Part shown: positions 1 to 9,698 of the stretch, piece by piece
Layout: the number at the start of each line of letters is the position of its first letter
Position numbering within the stretch: the first letter of the stretch is position 1
Origin: Ruminococcus flavefaciens
GTDB lineage: Bacteria > Bacillota > Clostridia > Oscillospirales > Ruminococcaceae
Direction of reading: 5' to 3'
Assembly: GCA_902777125.1 (NCBI GenBank)
Contig: CACYSQ010000019.1
Span: forward strand, 1-63,659
Length of the DNA stretch: 63,659 bases
Translations under genes and position numbers: made by a program
Notes under the pieces: generated by a model
Seen by the model: the letters and a program-made list of their open reading frames with translations, nothing else
Database searches by the model: none
What the model was told of the DNA's origin: nothing

Positions 1-226
1 AAACTAAAGTAAGGCTTAGAATAGCGTTTGAAAGTACTTTCATCAAAAGGGCTTGCCTCAACAATTCTTATAAATACTGCTATATAAGTACCACCGTTAA
101 AGCTTCCGGACATTTTTATACCATTGTGGAAAATACTAAAGAAAAGGCTCTGAATAGAGCTGAAAAGCACTTTCATCAAAACGGTGCTCCGCAATAGTTC
201 TCACAAATACCTCCTTACGAAAACAA
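1..226. repeat. MITE-like repeat, partial/tandem right-end copies (copy D)
   Basis: Two successive copies of the right half of the dispersed repeat seen in full at 35352-35688. The first (1 to about 95) ends in the terminal motif around 85-95; the second restarts with the inner motif ATACCATTGTGG near 121. The element is cut by the window edge, so its full extent is unknown. It lies 3' of the Clp gene, the usual intergenic position of this family here. Confidence 0.7.
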
Positions 227-243
227 CACTTATCCACTGCATT

Positions 244-2580
244 TCAAACGACAACTCCCTTTGTGAAGCGAACGCCGTCGCCGGACACATCGACGCGGAC
301 TTTTTCGCCGCTCGAAATGCTGGAGCTGACTATCATCTGTGCAAGCTCATTTTCGATGAGCTCGGTCACGCGGCGCTTTATTGGTCTTGCGCCGAACCTT
401 TCGGTCTCCCGCGTCTGTGCGACGGCGTTTATAACCTCCGGTGAATAGCTGAGGGCGATACCCACGCTCTCGGCTCTTTTTTTCAGGTTATCGAGTGCGA
501 GACGGCTTATCTTTACAAGGTCCTCCCTTTCGAGCTGACGGAACACGATTATCTCGTCGATACGGTTGATGAATTCCGGCGAAAAACGGCTCCTTATGCG
601 CTCGGTAACTCTTTCCTCGCCGCGGCTGTCAACGCCTGACTCGAATCCCACGGCACCTTTTCCGCAGACCTCCTCCGCACCTATATTCGAGGTCATGATT
701 ATAATGCAGCTTCGGAAGCTCACCCTCCGCATGGACGAATCGGTCAGTATGCCGTCATCGAGTATTTGCAGAAGAATGTTCAGTACCTCGCTGTCCGCTT
801 TTTCTATCTCGTCAAAGAGTATCAGCGAGTAGGGATTTCGCCTTACCTTCTCGCAAAGCGTCATACCGCTGTCGTCATACCCTGCATATCCGGGAGGCGC
901 ACCTATGAGCTTCGAGACGGAATGCTTCTCCATATATTCGGACATATCCAGCCTTATGAGACTGCTTTCCGTGCTGAAAAGACAGTCCGCGAGCGCCTTT
1001 GCAAGCTCGGTCTTGCCCACTCCGGTAGGTCCTGCGAACATGAACGAAGCTGTCGGACGTCCGCAGTCCTTCAGACCCGACCTCGCACGGAGTATCGCCT
1101 GAGTTATTCTTCCGACGGCGTAGGAATGTCCCACAACGCGCTCTGAGAGCCGTTTTTCAAGCTCACTGAGCTCCTGAGCCTCCTCGGCAGTGATACGGCT
1201 GAGAGGTATGCCGGTCTTCATTGATATAACCGCAGCGATGTCGCCTGGAGTCACGGCTGCTTTTCCGCTGTTACCGAGACTTTTCCCTATGTCATGGAGC
1301 TTTTTCCCGTTCATTTTAATGAGCTCCGTGTCCTTTTCGATAAAGCCCGAGCTTCGGCGTATCTTAGCCCTTGCACAAGCCTCGTCGAGCACATCAATTG
1401 CCTTGTCCGGGAGAAAACGCTCCGATATATACCGCACGGACATATTCACTGAAAGCTCTATGACTTCATCGCTTATTTCGACGTCGTGGAAACGTTCGTA
1501 GCTGCTTCTGAGTCCCCTGAGAATACCTATACATGACGCGGTATCAGGCTCATTGACGTAAACAGGCTGAAAACGGCGTTCGAGAGCGCTGTCCTTCTCG
1601 ATAGTCTTACGGTATTCCTCAAAGGTCGTAGCACCGATAAGCTGGAGCTGTCCCCTTGCAAGATGAGGCTTCATAATGTTTGCCGCGTCGATCGCACCCT
1701 CGGCTGCACCTGCACCGACTATTGTGTGTATCTCGTCAATGAAGAGGATAATGTTGCCTGCCTCGGAAGCCTCCTCGATGCAGGCCTTGACCCTTTCCTC
1801 GAAGTCTCCGCGGTATTTTGCTCCGGAAAGCAGCGCTGCTATATCAAGGGAGATAATGTACCGGTTTTTCAGCGTATCGGGAACGAGATTCCGCACAAAC
1901 AGCGCTGCTACGCCCTCCGCAATGGCTGTCTTTCCCACACCTGCCTCGCCGATCAGACAGGGATTGTTCTTGGTCTTGCGTGAAAGTATCTGCAATACAC
2001 GGCGGACTTCGGTCTCGCGTCCGATGAGAGGATCACTCTTTCTGAGAAGCGCAGGGTCCGTGAGGTTTTTGCCGTAGCGCAGAAGATTAGGAAACTGCGA
2101 GGGCTTCGGGAGTACGCTGCTGTAGATGTCGTCCCTCAGGCTCTCATTGTCCGATATGCTCAGTTCAGAGCATATCCCGATGAGGTCGGCACCTATCCTC
2201 CTTATGACCGCGCAGGCACTTCCGGACTGCTCCTGGATTATCGCTGAAAGCAAATGCTCCGGAGCTGCCTGTTTTTTGCCGTCCTCAACGGCGATAGAGT
2301 ATGAGTTCTCAAGTATACGCTTTGCAGCCGCCGTGAAATACCGCTGACTAAGTGCGGAAGGTGTTCCCTGTCCTACAAGCTCTATTATACCGCGTTTCAG
2401 GTCATCGTAAGCCGCACCGTTATCAATAAGTATATCCGCAGCCTTTGACGAACCGCAGTCCGATATCGCCAGAAGAAGATGCTCGCTCCCGACATAGGTG
2501 TGGCCAAGCTCGGAGGCTGAACGCACTGCCCCCTCGATTATCTTCAGAGACTTCTTTGTAAATTTATCTGTGTTAAGCAT
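244..2580 (-). CDS. clpC: Clp-family AAA+ unfoldase, ClpC/ClpA type
   Basis: An ATP-dependent unfoldase that would feed proteins to ClpP in the cytoplasm. The 778-residue product has an N-terminal double Clp_N domain (about 1-140), AAA domain 1 with Walker [10 protein letters not shown] and Walker B ILFIDEIH, and AAA domain 2 with GPTGVGKTE and [12 protein letters not shown] ClpP-docking type loop (GAVGF) follows in D2. The linker between the ATPase domains is short and I see no long ClpB-type coiled-coil M domain, which favours ClpC/ClpA over ClpB. No ctsR, mcsA or mcsB lies beside it, so the specific name is a best fit. The start at 2580 is preceded by an AGGAGGG-type site about 4 nt away. 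Confidence 0.85.
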   Translation of the reverse strand: MLNTDKFTKKSLKIIEGAVRSASELGHTYVGSEHLLLAISDCGSSKAADILIDNGAAYDDLKRGIIELVGQGTPSALSQRYFTAAAKRILENSYSIAVEDGKKQAAPEHLLSAIIQEQSGSACAVIRRIGADLIGICSELSISDNESLRDDIYSSVLPKPSQFPNLLRYGKNLTDPALLRKSDPLIGRETEVRRVLQILSRKTKNNPCLIGEAGVGKTAIAEGVAALFVRNLVPDTLKNRYIISLDIAALLSGAKYRGDFEERVKACIEEASEAGNIILFIDEIHTIVGAGAAEGAIDAANIMKPHLARGQLQLIGATTFEEYRKTIEKDSALERRFQPVYVNEPDTASCIGILRGLRSSYERFHDVEISDEVIELSVNMSVRYISERFLPDKAIDVLDEACARAKIRRSSGFIEKDTELIKMNGKKLHDIGKSLGNSGKAAVTPGDIAAVISMKTGIPLSRITAEEAQELSELEKRLSERVVGHSYAVGRITQAILRARSGLKDCGRPTASFMFAGPTGVGKTELAKALADCLFSTESSLIRLDMSEYMEKHSVSKLIGAPPGYAGYDDSGMTLCEKVRRNPYSLILFDEIEKADSEVLNILLQILDDGILTDSSMRRVSFRSCIIIMTSNIGAEEVCGKGAVGFESGVDSRGEERVTERIRSRFSPEFINRIDEIIVFRQLEREDLVKISRLALDNLKKRAESVGIALSYSPEVINAVAQTRETERFGARPIKRRVTELIENELAQMIVSSSISSGEKVRVDVSGDGVRFTKGVVV

Positions 2581-2748
2581 AATACCCTCCTGTTTTTTGT
2601 TCTGATTATATTATGCCACGTTTTTCCTGCGATAACAGTCGAATTTCATTCCCCCGCGAAAAATTGTAACACTTTTTCCGCCATAGCATACTATGTACTA
2701 TGAAGCGACACAAAAGCTTCAAATACATCTATCAAGGAGTGCTCAATT

Positions 2749-2898
2749 ATGTGTAATTCATGCTTCGACGGTAACAACTGCTGGTGGATAATCCTTCTTA
2801 TCCTCCTCTTCATCATCCTCTTCTCAGGCTGCGGCTGCAATAACGGCTGCGGATGCGGATGCGACAACAATAACAACGGCTGTGGCTGCGGCTGCTGA
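2749..2898 (+). CDS. Small Cys/Gly/Asn-rich single-pass membrane protein (49 aa)
   Basis: A 49-residue ORF with AAGGAG (2734-2739) 9 nt before the ATG. It reads as a short Cys-containing head, one very hydrophobic segment (WWIILLILLFIILFS), then a tail made almost only of Cys, Gly and Asn with repeated GCGC units. I count 11 cysteines. The layout, a strong ribosome site and a clean hydrophobic helix suggest a real gene. I do not recognise the family. It recalls the short YjcZ-type and other glycine-rich sporulation or envelope peptides of Firmicutes, but that is only a resemblance. Confidence 0.6.
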   Translation: MCNSCFDGNNCWWIILLILLFIILFSGCGCNNGCGCGCDNNNNGCGCGC

Positions 2899-3053
2899 TA
2901 CTTCCCCTTAAAGTTACCGCATTATCTGCTGAGGGAGATCCTTTGGGAAAAAGGGTCTCCCTCAAATCCCGTTTATCCTGTGAAAAAAGTCCGGAAGCTG
3001 TATAGTTCCCGGTTATTTTTTGCGTCAGCCCCCGCAAAGCCGAACTTCTCTGC

Positions 3054-3082
3054 TTGACATATTCATTCCGGCGTGATATCAT
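3054..3082 (+). promoter_or_regulatory. Sigma-A promoter of the 1-phosphofructokinase gene
   Basis: TTGACA at 3054-3059, a 17-nt spacer and TATCAT at 3077-3082, 32 nt before the ATG. AAGGAGG lies at about 3100. Confidence 0.75.
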
Positions 3083-3113
3083 ATATTCATGAAGATCACA
3101 AGGAGGTTTTTCC

Positions 3114-4013
3114 ATGATTTATACAGTGACTTTCAATCCAGCTATAGACTACGTCGTCCACACTGACAGAATGATACCCGGCGCAGTGAACCGTTCCGCT
3201 TATGAGGAGATATATTTCGGCGGCAAGGGCATAAACGTTTCTGCCGTTCTCGCAGAGCTCGGGATAAAGTCAAAGGCTCTCGGCTTCATCGCAGGCTTTA
3301 CCGGCGATGCTATCGAGGAGGGCGTCCGTGCTATGGGCATTGATACCGATTTCGTCCGTCTCGATGAGGGAAGCTCCCGCATAAACGTCAAGATAAAGGC
3401 TGACACTGAGACCGAGATCAACGGTCAGGGGCCGCATATCCCGAAGGACAAGCTCAATGAGCTTTTCGACAAGCTCAAAAATATCCGCAGCGGCGATACC
3501 CTCATTCTCGCCGGAAGCGTTCCCGGAAGCCTCCCGCGTGATACATACGAACGCATTCTCAGCTCTATCGCTGACAAAAAGGTCAGGACGGTCGTTGACG
3601 CCTCCGGAGAGCTTCTGCTGAACGTGCTGAAATACCGTCCGTTCCTGATAAAGCCAAACCATACCGAGCTCGCCGAGCTTTTCAATACCGAGCTTTCCGG
3701 CGATGAGGATATCTTCCGCCATGCCGGACTCCTTTGCAGCATGGGCGCTCAGAACGTTCTCGTTTCCATGGCTGAAAGCGGCTCGCTCCTCCTTGAAGGG
3801 AACGGCGCTGTTCACAGGTGCGGCGTATGCAGGGGTACCGTCCGCAGCTCAGTAGGCGCAGGCGATTCTATGCTCGCAGGATTTATCGCGGGTCTGACTG
3901 AGGGCGATGCCGAACACGCTCTGAAGCTCGGAACTGCCTGCGGCGGCGCTACCGCCTTTTCAGACGGTCTCGCCAAAAGATACACCATTTTTGAACTGCT
4001 GAAGCAGCTGTAA
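3114..4013 (+). CDS. fruK: 1-phosphofructokinase (PfkB family)
   Basis: Phosphorylates fructose-1-phosphate to fructose-1,6-bisphosphate in the cytoplasm. The 299-residue length is typical. The N-terminal sugar-kinase signature (GGKGINVS near residue 37) and the C-terminal PfkB signature GAGDSMLAGF with its catalytic Asp are intact. It has its own promoter and AAGGAGG site. No fructose PTS or fruR gene adjoins it, so tagatose-6-phosphate kinase activity cannot be excluded by context, although the N-terminus (IYTVTFNPAIDY) is typical of FruK. Confidence 0.85.
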   Translation: MIYTVTFNPAIDYVVHTDRMIPGAVNRSAYEEIYFGGKGINVSAVLAELGIKSKALGFIAGFTGDAIEEGVRAMGIDTDFVRLDEGSSRINVKIKADTETEINGQGPHIPKDKLNELFDKLKNIRSGDTLILAGSVPGSLPRDTYERILSSIADKKVRTVVDASGELLLNVLKYRPFLIKPNHTELAELFNTELSGDEDIFRHAGLLCSMGAQNVLVSMAESGSLLLEGNGAVHRCGVCRGTVRSSVGAGDSMLAGFIAGLTEGDAEHALKLGTACGGATAFSDGLAKRYTIFELLKQL

Positions 4014-4042
4014 TTCAAAGCCTGTTTTTGATTATTATTTGC

Positions 4043-4113
4043 GGGCGCCGGAACGGCGCCCCTACAATTCAGATATTGTTTTATTAGTAAGGGGCGATGC
4101 CCAACATCGCCCC
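4043..4113. repeat. Paired GC-rich hairpins between convergent genes
   Basis: Two perfect hairpins: GGGCGCCG-gaa-CGGCGCCC at 4043-4061 and GGGGCGATG/CATCGCCCC at 4091-4113. Each is followed by a C(T)ACAA motif. A related hairpin (GGAACGCCG/CGGCGTTCC then CTACAA) is at 37857-37885. They lie between the ends of convergent genes and may serve as bidirectional stem-loops or REP-like repeats. Confidence 0.6.
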
Positions 4114-4165
4114 ACAATAAAGAATTATATTGACAAACACAGAGGACGTGAAATATCACGTCCTC

Positions 4166-4705
4166 TTATCTTTTCCTCTTGAATTTCGGGGCAAGGCGGG
4201 TCTTGTAGATATTATACGCGCCGTCAAGGCTGATATCGTACATTATCAGCACTCCATTAGCCATGCCGAGCATGATGTAGGCGCCGTACTTTCCGTATTC
4301 CCCGAACTCGTCAACAAGCTGATCCAGTCCTAAAATATACACCGTAACGTAGAAATAGCCGATAACGCATACGTTGAACACCGCAAGCTTGACTATCCAC
4401 CGCAAGAGCTTGGTCGGGAGCTTCATGATGAACAGCCGCAGTATCGGGTAATGTCCGAACAGCATTATGAAGATCAGTGCCGCTTCCTTGTCGAAGGTTA
4501 TGAACACGGACAGCAGGCTGACCGCGATGTACGTCAGGAAAGCCCAGCTCCGGCTCACCTCCTCGGCTATTATCATCAGCAGAACTCCCGCTATCATCGG
4601 GAGCACCAGATACAGCGCCGGAAGAACTCCGGCAAGGAACATCGTCACAAGGCACAGCGCCGCAACTATCCCTCCGAGAGCGACCCTGTAGCTTACGTCC
4701 CTCAC
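4166..4705 (-). CDS. Predicted integral membrane protein (179 aa), ECF-S-like
   Basis: Five or so hydrophobic helices and a basic C-terminus (KFKRKR). The N-terminal segment (VALGGIVAALCLVTMFLAG) resembles the start of ECF-transporter substrate-binding subunits, but no ECF ATPase or T subunit is nearby, so substrate and function are unknown. It starts inside the stop of the upstream SDR gene (4-nt overlap) and is the last gene of the minus-strand run that begins at alaS. Confidence 0.65.
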   Translation of the reverse strand: MRDVSYRVALGGIVAALCLVTMFLAGVLPALYLVLPMIAGVLLMIIAEEVSRSWAFLTYIAVSLLSVFITFDKEAALIFIMLFGHYPILRLFIMKLPTKLLRWIVKLAVFNVCVIGYFYVTVYILGLDQLVDEFGEYGKYGAYIMLGMANGVLIMYDISLDGAYNIYKTRLAPKFKRKR

Positions 4706-5472
4706 TTTTCTTCCCTTCCGGAGGTACGCTTTTTGGCGTGCTGAACGTGGTAGGTCACGGCAGCAAGCAGCTTATGCGGAATGAAACGCTGTCCTATCGC
4801 ACAAGCCTTGATAGAAAGTCCCGGTATCGCGAAAAGCTTTCCGGCAAGCGCCTTCTTCACAGCATATTCCGCCGCATATTCGGGCGAGATAGGCTTTGCG
4901 CTGAACGTTACACCTGCACGGTTGTTGAAATTCGTGTCAACGGGTCCGGGACAAAGAACGGTTATCGTTACTCCCGGACAGGACCTCCTCAGCTCCTCGT
5001 AAATGGCTATGGAAAGCCTCAGAACGTAGTTCTTGGAGGCGTAGTAGGACGACAGCAGAGGACCTGTCATAAACCCGGCTACGGAGGCTACATTGAGTAT
5101 GCGTCCGCTGCCGCGTCTCTTGAAATCACGGAGAAAGAGCTTGGTAAGGATATGGAGCGCGGTGATGTTGACATTGAGCATATTGAGCTCATCGTCGAGG
5201 TCGGTCTTGTCAAACTCGCCGAAGATGCCATAGCCGGCGTTGTTCACAAGCATATCGACGTTCTTTCCGCGGCAGAATTCATATACCTTCATGACCTCCT
5301 TGCGGTCGGCAAGGTCAGCGCTGACGGTCTCGCAGCCGCCAAGCTCCTCGCTGAGACTGCGGAGTACGCTCTCGTCTCTGCCGGTAAGGATAAGCTCCCA
5401 GCCGCGCCGTCTGAGACTTTTTGCGATACATTTTCCGATACCGGAGGTTGCTCCGGTCACAAGTGCTTTCAT
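4702..5472 (-). CDS. Short-chain dehydrogenase/reductase (SDR), classical type
   Basis: A 256-residue Rossmann oxidoreductase. The NAD(P) motif TGATSGIGK is at the N-terminus, NNAGYG follows near residue 88, and the catalytic YxxxK is YYASK near residue 160 with a Ser upstream. NADP preference is likely for this subgroup but not shown. The substrate cannot be read from sequence; the nearest relatives by motif are DltE/YdfG-like proteins. The gene is translationally coupled to the membrane protein that follows. Confidence 0.85.
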   Translation of the reverse strand: MKALVTGATSGIGKCIAKSLRRRGWELILTGRDESVLRSLSEELGGCETVSADLADRKEVMKVYEFCRGKNVDMLVNNAGYGIFGEFDKTDLDDELNMLNVNITALHILTKLFLRDFKRRGSGRILNVASVAGFMTGPLLSSYYASKNYVLRLSIAIYEELRRSCPGVTITVLCPGPVDTNFNNRAGVTFSAKPISPEYAAEYAVKKALAGKLFAIPGLSIKACAIGQRFIPHKLLAAVTYHVQHAKKRTSGREEK

Positions 5473-5487
5473 AGTATTCCTCCTCTT

Positions 5488-6618
5488 TTATTTTGTAAGA
5501 TTTGAGAGAATGCCTTTCCGGCTGAGGTTCTCAATACCAAAGAGTATCAACGCCTGCTCATAGTCCGAAAGGTCGATATAGTCTCCGATAAAGCCGTCAA
5601 GCTGTTCCGGGGAGACAACGTCTATCTCGCTGTAATGCTGTATCAGGAAGGGAATGAAGCAGTCGGCGTAGCTGTCCTTGATGACGAGCAGCCGGCGTTC
5701 ATTGTTGACATTCGTCCTTATCCTGAGAAGCGGGACGTCCTCGCCGAGATATGCGCTGTACATATAATCCGAGTCAAGCTGTCTTTCATCGTATATCTTC
5801 TTGTCTGCCGAGGTGCCGTCATTGTAGTAGCCCTTGCAGCTCACTACCTCTGCACCGGAGGGATAATGGTAGAAATCAAGTATGTCCGGGTCGGTACCGC
5901 TGTAAAGACTGCGGTTGTAGAGGTTGCCGCGGAAATCCGAGGTAACATGGCGGACCGTGTACTTATCGTAGGTCGTCGGCAGAAAGCCGAGCTTCTGTAT
6001 GACAGTGCGGTAAACACAGTAGGCGCCGTAGCTCGTCCACTTTGTGTCATTGCGGTAGAAGATGTAGTTCTCGTTGAGCATTTTCAGGATATTGAAGGCA
6101 TCTATCCTCTTGATGCCGCTGCTGAGACCCTCGTAGAAATCCGTTATCTGCTGGCTCTCACGGTAACTGTCGAGGTACTCGGGAAGCCTTTCGCGGTAAA
6201 CTCCCGATGAAGTCGGTATCGCCGCAACGTACAGTGCTCCGCTGTATCTCTCGGCAAAGGCATTGACTGCCGCTGCACTTTCCGCTGCCTTTTCCCTTTC
6301 TGAAGCCTTTGCGTCAAGGAGCATATCGTCGGAGATGTACACCCCGTTGACGATGCCCTCCCCTATCTCGGAACGTATCGCAGTATTGACCTTTATCCAT
6401 TTGCTCCTGTAGGGGAAATGATCAGCGATGTAAGTCCCCATGTCAGCCGAGACAGAGCCGTCCAAAACCGACGAAAGGCTGACCGCGGGAAGCTTTGAAA
6501 GCTCCCTGTTCTCGTCGGAGGAACGCTCTGCCTTGCCGCTGAAAACGGTCAGAATGAGAAAATACGCCATATATGCGAGAACAGCTATCGCCGTTATCCT
6601 GCTCGAAAGCTTTGTCAT
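5488..6618 (-). CDS. DHHW-family (AlgJ/AlgX-like) exported protein with an altered DHHW motif
   Basis: A 376-residue protein with an N-terminal membrane anchor and the architecture of the DHHW family, the extracytoplasmic partner of MBOAT O-acyltransferases in polysaccharide O-acetylation. The serine region (VIKDSYAD) near the C-terminus is present. The motif that names the family, normally D-H-H-W-T followed by GAY, reads D-T-K-W-T (about residues 191-195), so both histidines are gone. The ATG at 6618 is preferred over 6624 because GGGAGG is correctly spaced only for the former. It sits 17 nt after its MBOAT partner. Confidence 0.75.
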   Translation of the reverse strand: MTKLSSRITAIAVLAYMAYFLILTVFSGKAERSSDENRELSKLPAVSLSSVLDGSVSADMGTYIADHFPYRSKWIKVNTAIRSEIGEGIVNGVYISDDMLLDAKASEREKAAESAAAVNAFAERYSGALYVAAIPTSSGVYRERLPEYLDSYRESQQITDFYEGLSSGIKRIDAFNILKMLNENYIFYRNDTKWTSYGAYCVYRTVIQKLGFLPTTYDKYTVRHVTSDFRGNLYNRSLYSGTDPDILDFYHYPSGAEVVSCKGYYNDGTSADKKIYDERQLDSDYMYSAYLGEDVPLLRIRTNVNNERRLLVIKDSYADCFIPFLIQHYSEIDVVSPEQLDGFIGDYIDLSDYEQALILFGIENLSRKGILSNLTK

Positions 6619-6635
6619 AGTCATTCCTCCCCGGC

Positions 6636-8015
6636 TCAGAGCCTCATCAGTATCATTCCGGAACTGCCGTCATACGAAATGAGGGCTGTACACAGTATCA
6701 GCAGTCCGAGGACTATCACGGGCGAAGCGGCTGTAACTGCCGTCCTGACGGGATTTTTGCCCGAACGCATCATCATGTTCCGGAAAAGGTCGGTCGCAGC
6801 GTACATGGTTATAAGCAGCACTACAACGTAGGATTTGAGAATATATAACGAGAATGCGTCGGCAAAGCCTCCGCCTCCGCCTATCATGGCAAGGAGGTAT
6901 CTCAGAGAACCGGTGATGTTCTCTCCCGCAAGGAACACTCCGCATACCACTGCCACGAATACCGTGTAAAGCGAACCGGTGCGCTTGAGTATGCCGCCGC
7001 GGCTGAAAATGTTCTCGGCTGTTATCGCTGTTCCTATGAGTATACCCCATATCGCACCGTTTATGCCGAAGGTGTACCAGAAGCCGAATATTCCCCATAC
7101 ACCGATATATATGAGCTTACGCACGACTCTGCTGCTGAAATGTCCCGAAAGCGGCTTCGTGATGTACCTCCTGAACCACTGCACTACCTGTATATGCCAC
7201 CTTGCCGAGAAATAGCGCAGCTTTACGCTGAAAAGCGGATAGTTGAAGCTCTGCGGCATTTTCAGTCCGAAGCAGTAGCCTGCACCTGTTCCCATGTCCG
7301 AGAGTCCGGAAAGCGTAAAGTAGAGGCAGAGAACGTATGCGAGCGCACCGAGCCATGCGGTCAGCACGGACATATTCCGGACAGGTGTATCCCTGACCGC
7401 GTCATAGAGAAGATAGAGTGAATCCGCTGCGAGCACCTTTTTCGCAAGTCCCTTGACGAAGATAGTCATGCCTACGCCTATCTCGGCGAGCTCAGACTTA
7501 CGGCTGTCAACGACCTTGGAGAAGCTGCGGTATCTCAGGAGCGGTCCCATAATAAGGCGCGGGAAGAATATGAAATAGAGCCAGAACCGCAGAAAACTGC
7601 GGTCAGCATCGTCCCTGCCGCTGAAGATGTCGGTGAGCGTTCCTACTGCACCGAGCACCATGAATGAAAGTCCGATCGGGAAAAAGCTCCCCCCGAGACC
7701 GGCAAGTCCTCTGAACGCGGAGAGATATTCCGCACGGAAAAGAAACAGCGAAAATACGTCAAATGCGAGACCTCCGGCGTATACCGCCGCTGCTGCCAGC
7801 CTCTTTTCACGGAAACGTCCGATGCCACGGCAGGCTGCATAGTTCACGGCTGTGAATGCAGTCGTGAACAGGAGGTATCTCAGTCCGAGCATTCCGCAGA
7901 AAATTACGCTCAGAAGCAGGAGAACGAGCGGCTGACGCTTTCTCGGGGAGAGGTGATACGCCAGCAGCGAGATCGGCAGGAAGCCGTAAATGAAGATAAG
8001 ACTGCTATATATCAT
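6636..8015 (-). CDS. MBOAT-family O-acyltransferase (AlgI-like), invariant His replaced
   Basis: A polytopic membrane protein (459 aa) of the AlgI/DltB type, expected to pass acyl groups across the membrane to the adjacent DHHW protein. The conserved RWHIQVVQWFRRYI segment lies near residue 272. The invariant MBOAT histidine, normally in a (L/F)WHG motif, is Tyr314 here (GFWYTFG), read from a TAC codon. The ATG at 8015 is chosen because GGAGGG precedes it; the reading frame stays open further upstream into rnmV. It overlaps the end of rnmV by 11 nt. Acyltransferase activity is therefore doubtful. Confidence 0.8.
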   Translation of the reverse strand: MIYSSLIFIYGFLPISLLAYHLSPRKRQPLVLLLLSVIFCGMLGLRYLLFTTAFTAVNYAACRGIGRFREKRLAAAAVYAGGLAFDVFSLFLFRAEYLSAFRGLAGLGGSFFPIGLSFMVLGAVGTLTDIFSGRDDADRSFLRFWLYFIFFPRLIMGPLLRYRSFSKVVDSRKSELAEIGVGMTIFVKGLAKKVLAADSLYLLYDAVRDTPVRNMSVLTAWLGALAYVLCLYFTLSGLSDMGTGAGYCFGLKMPQSFNYPLFSVKLRYFSARWHIQVVQWFRRYITKPLSGHFSSRVVRKLIYIGVWGIFGFWYTFGINGAIWGILIGTAITAENIFSRGGILKRTGSLYTVFVAVVCGVFLAGENITGSLRYLLAMIGGGGGFADAFSLYILKSYVVVLLITMYAATDLFRNMMMRSGKNPVRTAVTAASPVIVLGLLILCTALISYDGSSGMILMRL

Positions 8016-8607
8016 CGTTTCCCTCCATGAGCGAGGCTGTCCGCTCTGCAAGCTCGTCCGCATTCATCATGGTATTCAGCACCTCAACAAGCGAGGCTGC
8101 GGACATAAGCTCCGGAAGTCCGAGTGAGGCTTGCAGGCGCTTTCTGAGAGAGGCACTGTCCCTGCCGCCGCTGAGACCGTTCTGGTAGAGCGTGAGCTTC
8201 GTGATATCGCCCCTTGTCTGACGTTCGGAGGGCGTTACTCCAGCCTTTGCGAAAGCCTCCTCGATGAGCCTTACGCTTATGCCCTCCACCCCGAGCTTTC
8301 CCTCAGCGGAGGGCTTGGTCTTGCGTTTTTCCTTGCCGAAAACGTCCGGGATATAGACGCATCTCACCTTGCCCTCGGTGACTGCGCCCTTGATATAGCC
8401 TCTTATCCTGCGTCCTGCGCTGTCGGAATCGGTGAGTATGATTATGCCTGTGGTACGGGCGTAGTACCTTATAAGCTCAAGCTTTTCCGCGTCCCTGAAT
8501 ATCCCGAAGCCGTTCGTTACGATGATGACGGCGTCAACAATGGACGAGAGCTTGATCTTATCATATTTTCCTTCGACAACGATAGCTTCGTCTATCCTTA
8601 TCATCAT
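8005..8607 (-). CDS. rnmV: Ribonuclease M5 (TOPRIM)
   Basis: Matures 5S rRNA in Firmicutes. The 200-residue product has the TOPRIM glutamate motif VVEGKYDKIKL at the N-terminus and the DxD motif LTDSDSAGRRIR near residue 60, followed by a typical C-terminal domain. In many Firmicutes this gene is next to ksgA; here it lies between holA and the MBOAT gene, so the context is not the usual one. Confidence 0.85.
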   Translation of the reverse strand: MMIRIDEAIVVEGKYDKIKLSSIVDAVIIVTNGFGIFRDAEKLELIRYYARTTGIIILTDSDSAGRRIRGYIKGAVTEGKVRCVYIPDVFGKEKRKTKPSAEGKLGVEGISVRLIEEAFAKAGVTPSERQTRGDITKLTLYQNGLSGGRDSASLRKRLQASLGLPELMSAASLVEVLNTMMNADELAERTASLMEGNDDI

Positions 8608-8615
8608 TTCCTCCG

Positions 8616-9698
8616 TCAGTTCTTAGTCATCAGCATTTGAGTTATCATCTGTTCAAGGACTATCCTCTCGTCGGACGAGGTGGAATTGAGCCTTGCAGCG
8701 GTGTCCCTGAGTATCGTTATGCAGCTCCTCAGCCGTTTTATGCTCATACGGCTGCTGTCACGGAAGGCGTTGCCGACCTTAAAGCCCCATTTATAGCCGA
8801 AATCAGCGGTCATATCCTCCTGCGTCTTCATCGACCTTTTCGCACAGGCTGCACGGTACATATCAACGAACGATGTCGTGATATTCGCGAGAACAGCTCC
8901 GCGGTTGTCCTTGTCAGCCATGAGCTCACCGAGAGCCTCAAAAGCCTCAGCTTTTCGGAATGCAGCGACCGCGTCCGCAAGCCTGAAAACGTTGGCATTG
9001 CCCTGTCTGTGGACCATGCTCCCGATCGTTTCGCGTGTTATCTCGCTGCTTCCGGAATAGGCACAGAGCTTCTCGATCTCGTTCCTTATCACAAGAGGAT
9101 CGGAAAGGCAGAGCTCTGCAACAAGCCTCGCGTTTTCGAGAGAAATGAGGCTCCCCCTCGCTGAAACCGAAGCGGCTATGTCCTTCGCGAGGCCGTCGAG
9201 CGTCTTAACGGGACACTCCACTGCAACGCCGTTCTTCGCGGCTAAATCGGCAAGCTTCTTGTTCTTGTCGGCAATGACCTGTCCGCCGGCTTTCCTGTCG
9301 TACTTCGTCTTTATCTCAAAGCCGGTGACGTTGAATATAACCACTGTCATCGGCGGAATGTCCTTTATTACCTCGAACAGCTTCTTGTTGAGGTCATCGG
9401 CAGTGTAGCCGCGCATATCCTCACGCGGTCTCTCGCAGTTGTAGTCGTTGATGAGAATGCAGTTGTACTCCGACATCATCGGCACCATCTGTATCATATC
9501 CGAAAGCTCTGAGAATGATATCTCCCTGCCGTTCACGCGGTTGAGGGCGAATTCCTCGTTATCACCTACCGCCGCACGGACGACCTGCTTTGTGAGCTTT
9601 TCCACATCAGCCACGTTCTGACCGTAGATGTAGTAGATATTGGCAAGTCCGCCCTTTTTCAGCTCTGCGGCGGCAGCCTTGAAATTTGTGTATGGCAT
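8616..9698 (-). CDS. holA: DNA polymerase III subunit delta
   Basis: Clamp-loader subunit that opens the sliding clamp. The 360-residue length, the N-terminal IYYIYGQN segment, the middle L..E..K/C region and the C-terminal LEQMITQML helix match the HolA family. The start is GTG 9701 or ATG 9698; AAGGAGG is 5 nt from the ATG and 2 nt from the GTG, so the ATG is chosen. It overlaps the comEC stop, the comEC-holA order being common in Firmicutes. Confidence 0.88.
   Translation of the reverse strand: MPYTNFKAAAAELKKGGLANIYYIYGQNVADVEKLTKQVVRAAVGDNEEFALNRVNGREISFSELSDMIQMVPMMSEYNCILINDYNCERPREDMRGYTADDLNKKLFEVIKDIPPMTVVIFNVTGFEIKTKYDRKAGGQVIADKNKKLADLAAKNGVAVECPVKTLDGLAKDIAASVSARGSLISLENARLVAELCLSDPLVIRNEIEKLCAYSGSSEITRETIGSMVHRQGNANVFRLADAVAAFRKAEAFEALGELMADKDNRGAVLANITTSFVDMYRAACAKRSMKTQEDMTADFGYKWGFKVGNAFRDSSRMSIKRLRSCITILRDTAARLNSTSSDERIVLEQMITQMLMTKN

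Noticed and set aside
4166-4705. Assignment as a vitamin ECF transporter subunit
   Set aside because: Only a weak N-terminal resemblance and no ECF partner genes nearby.
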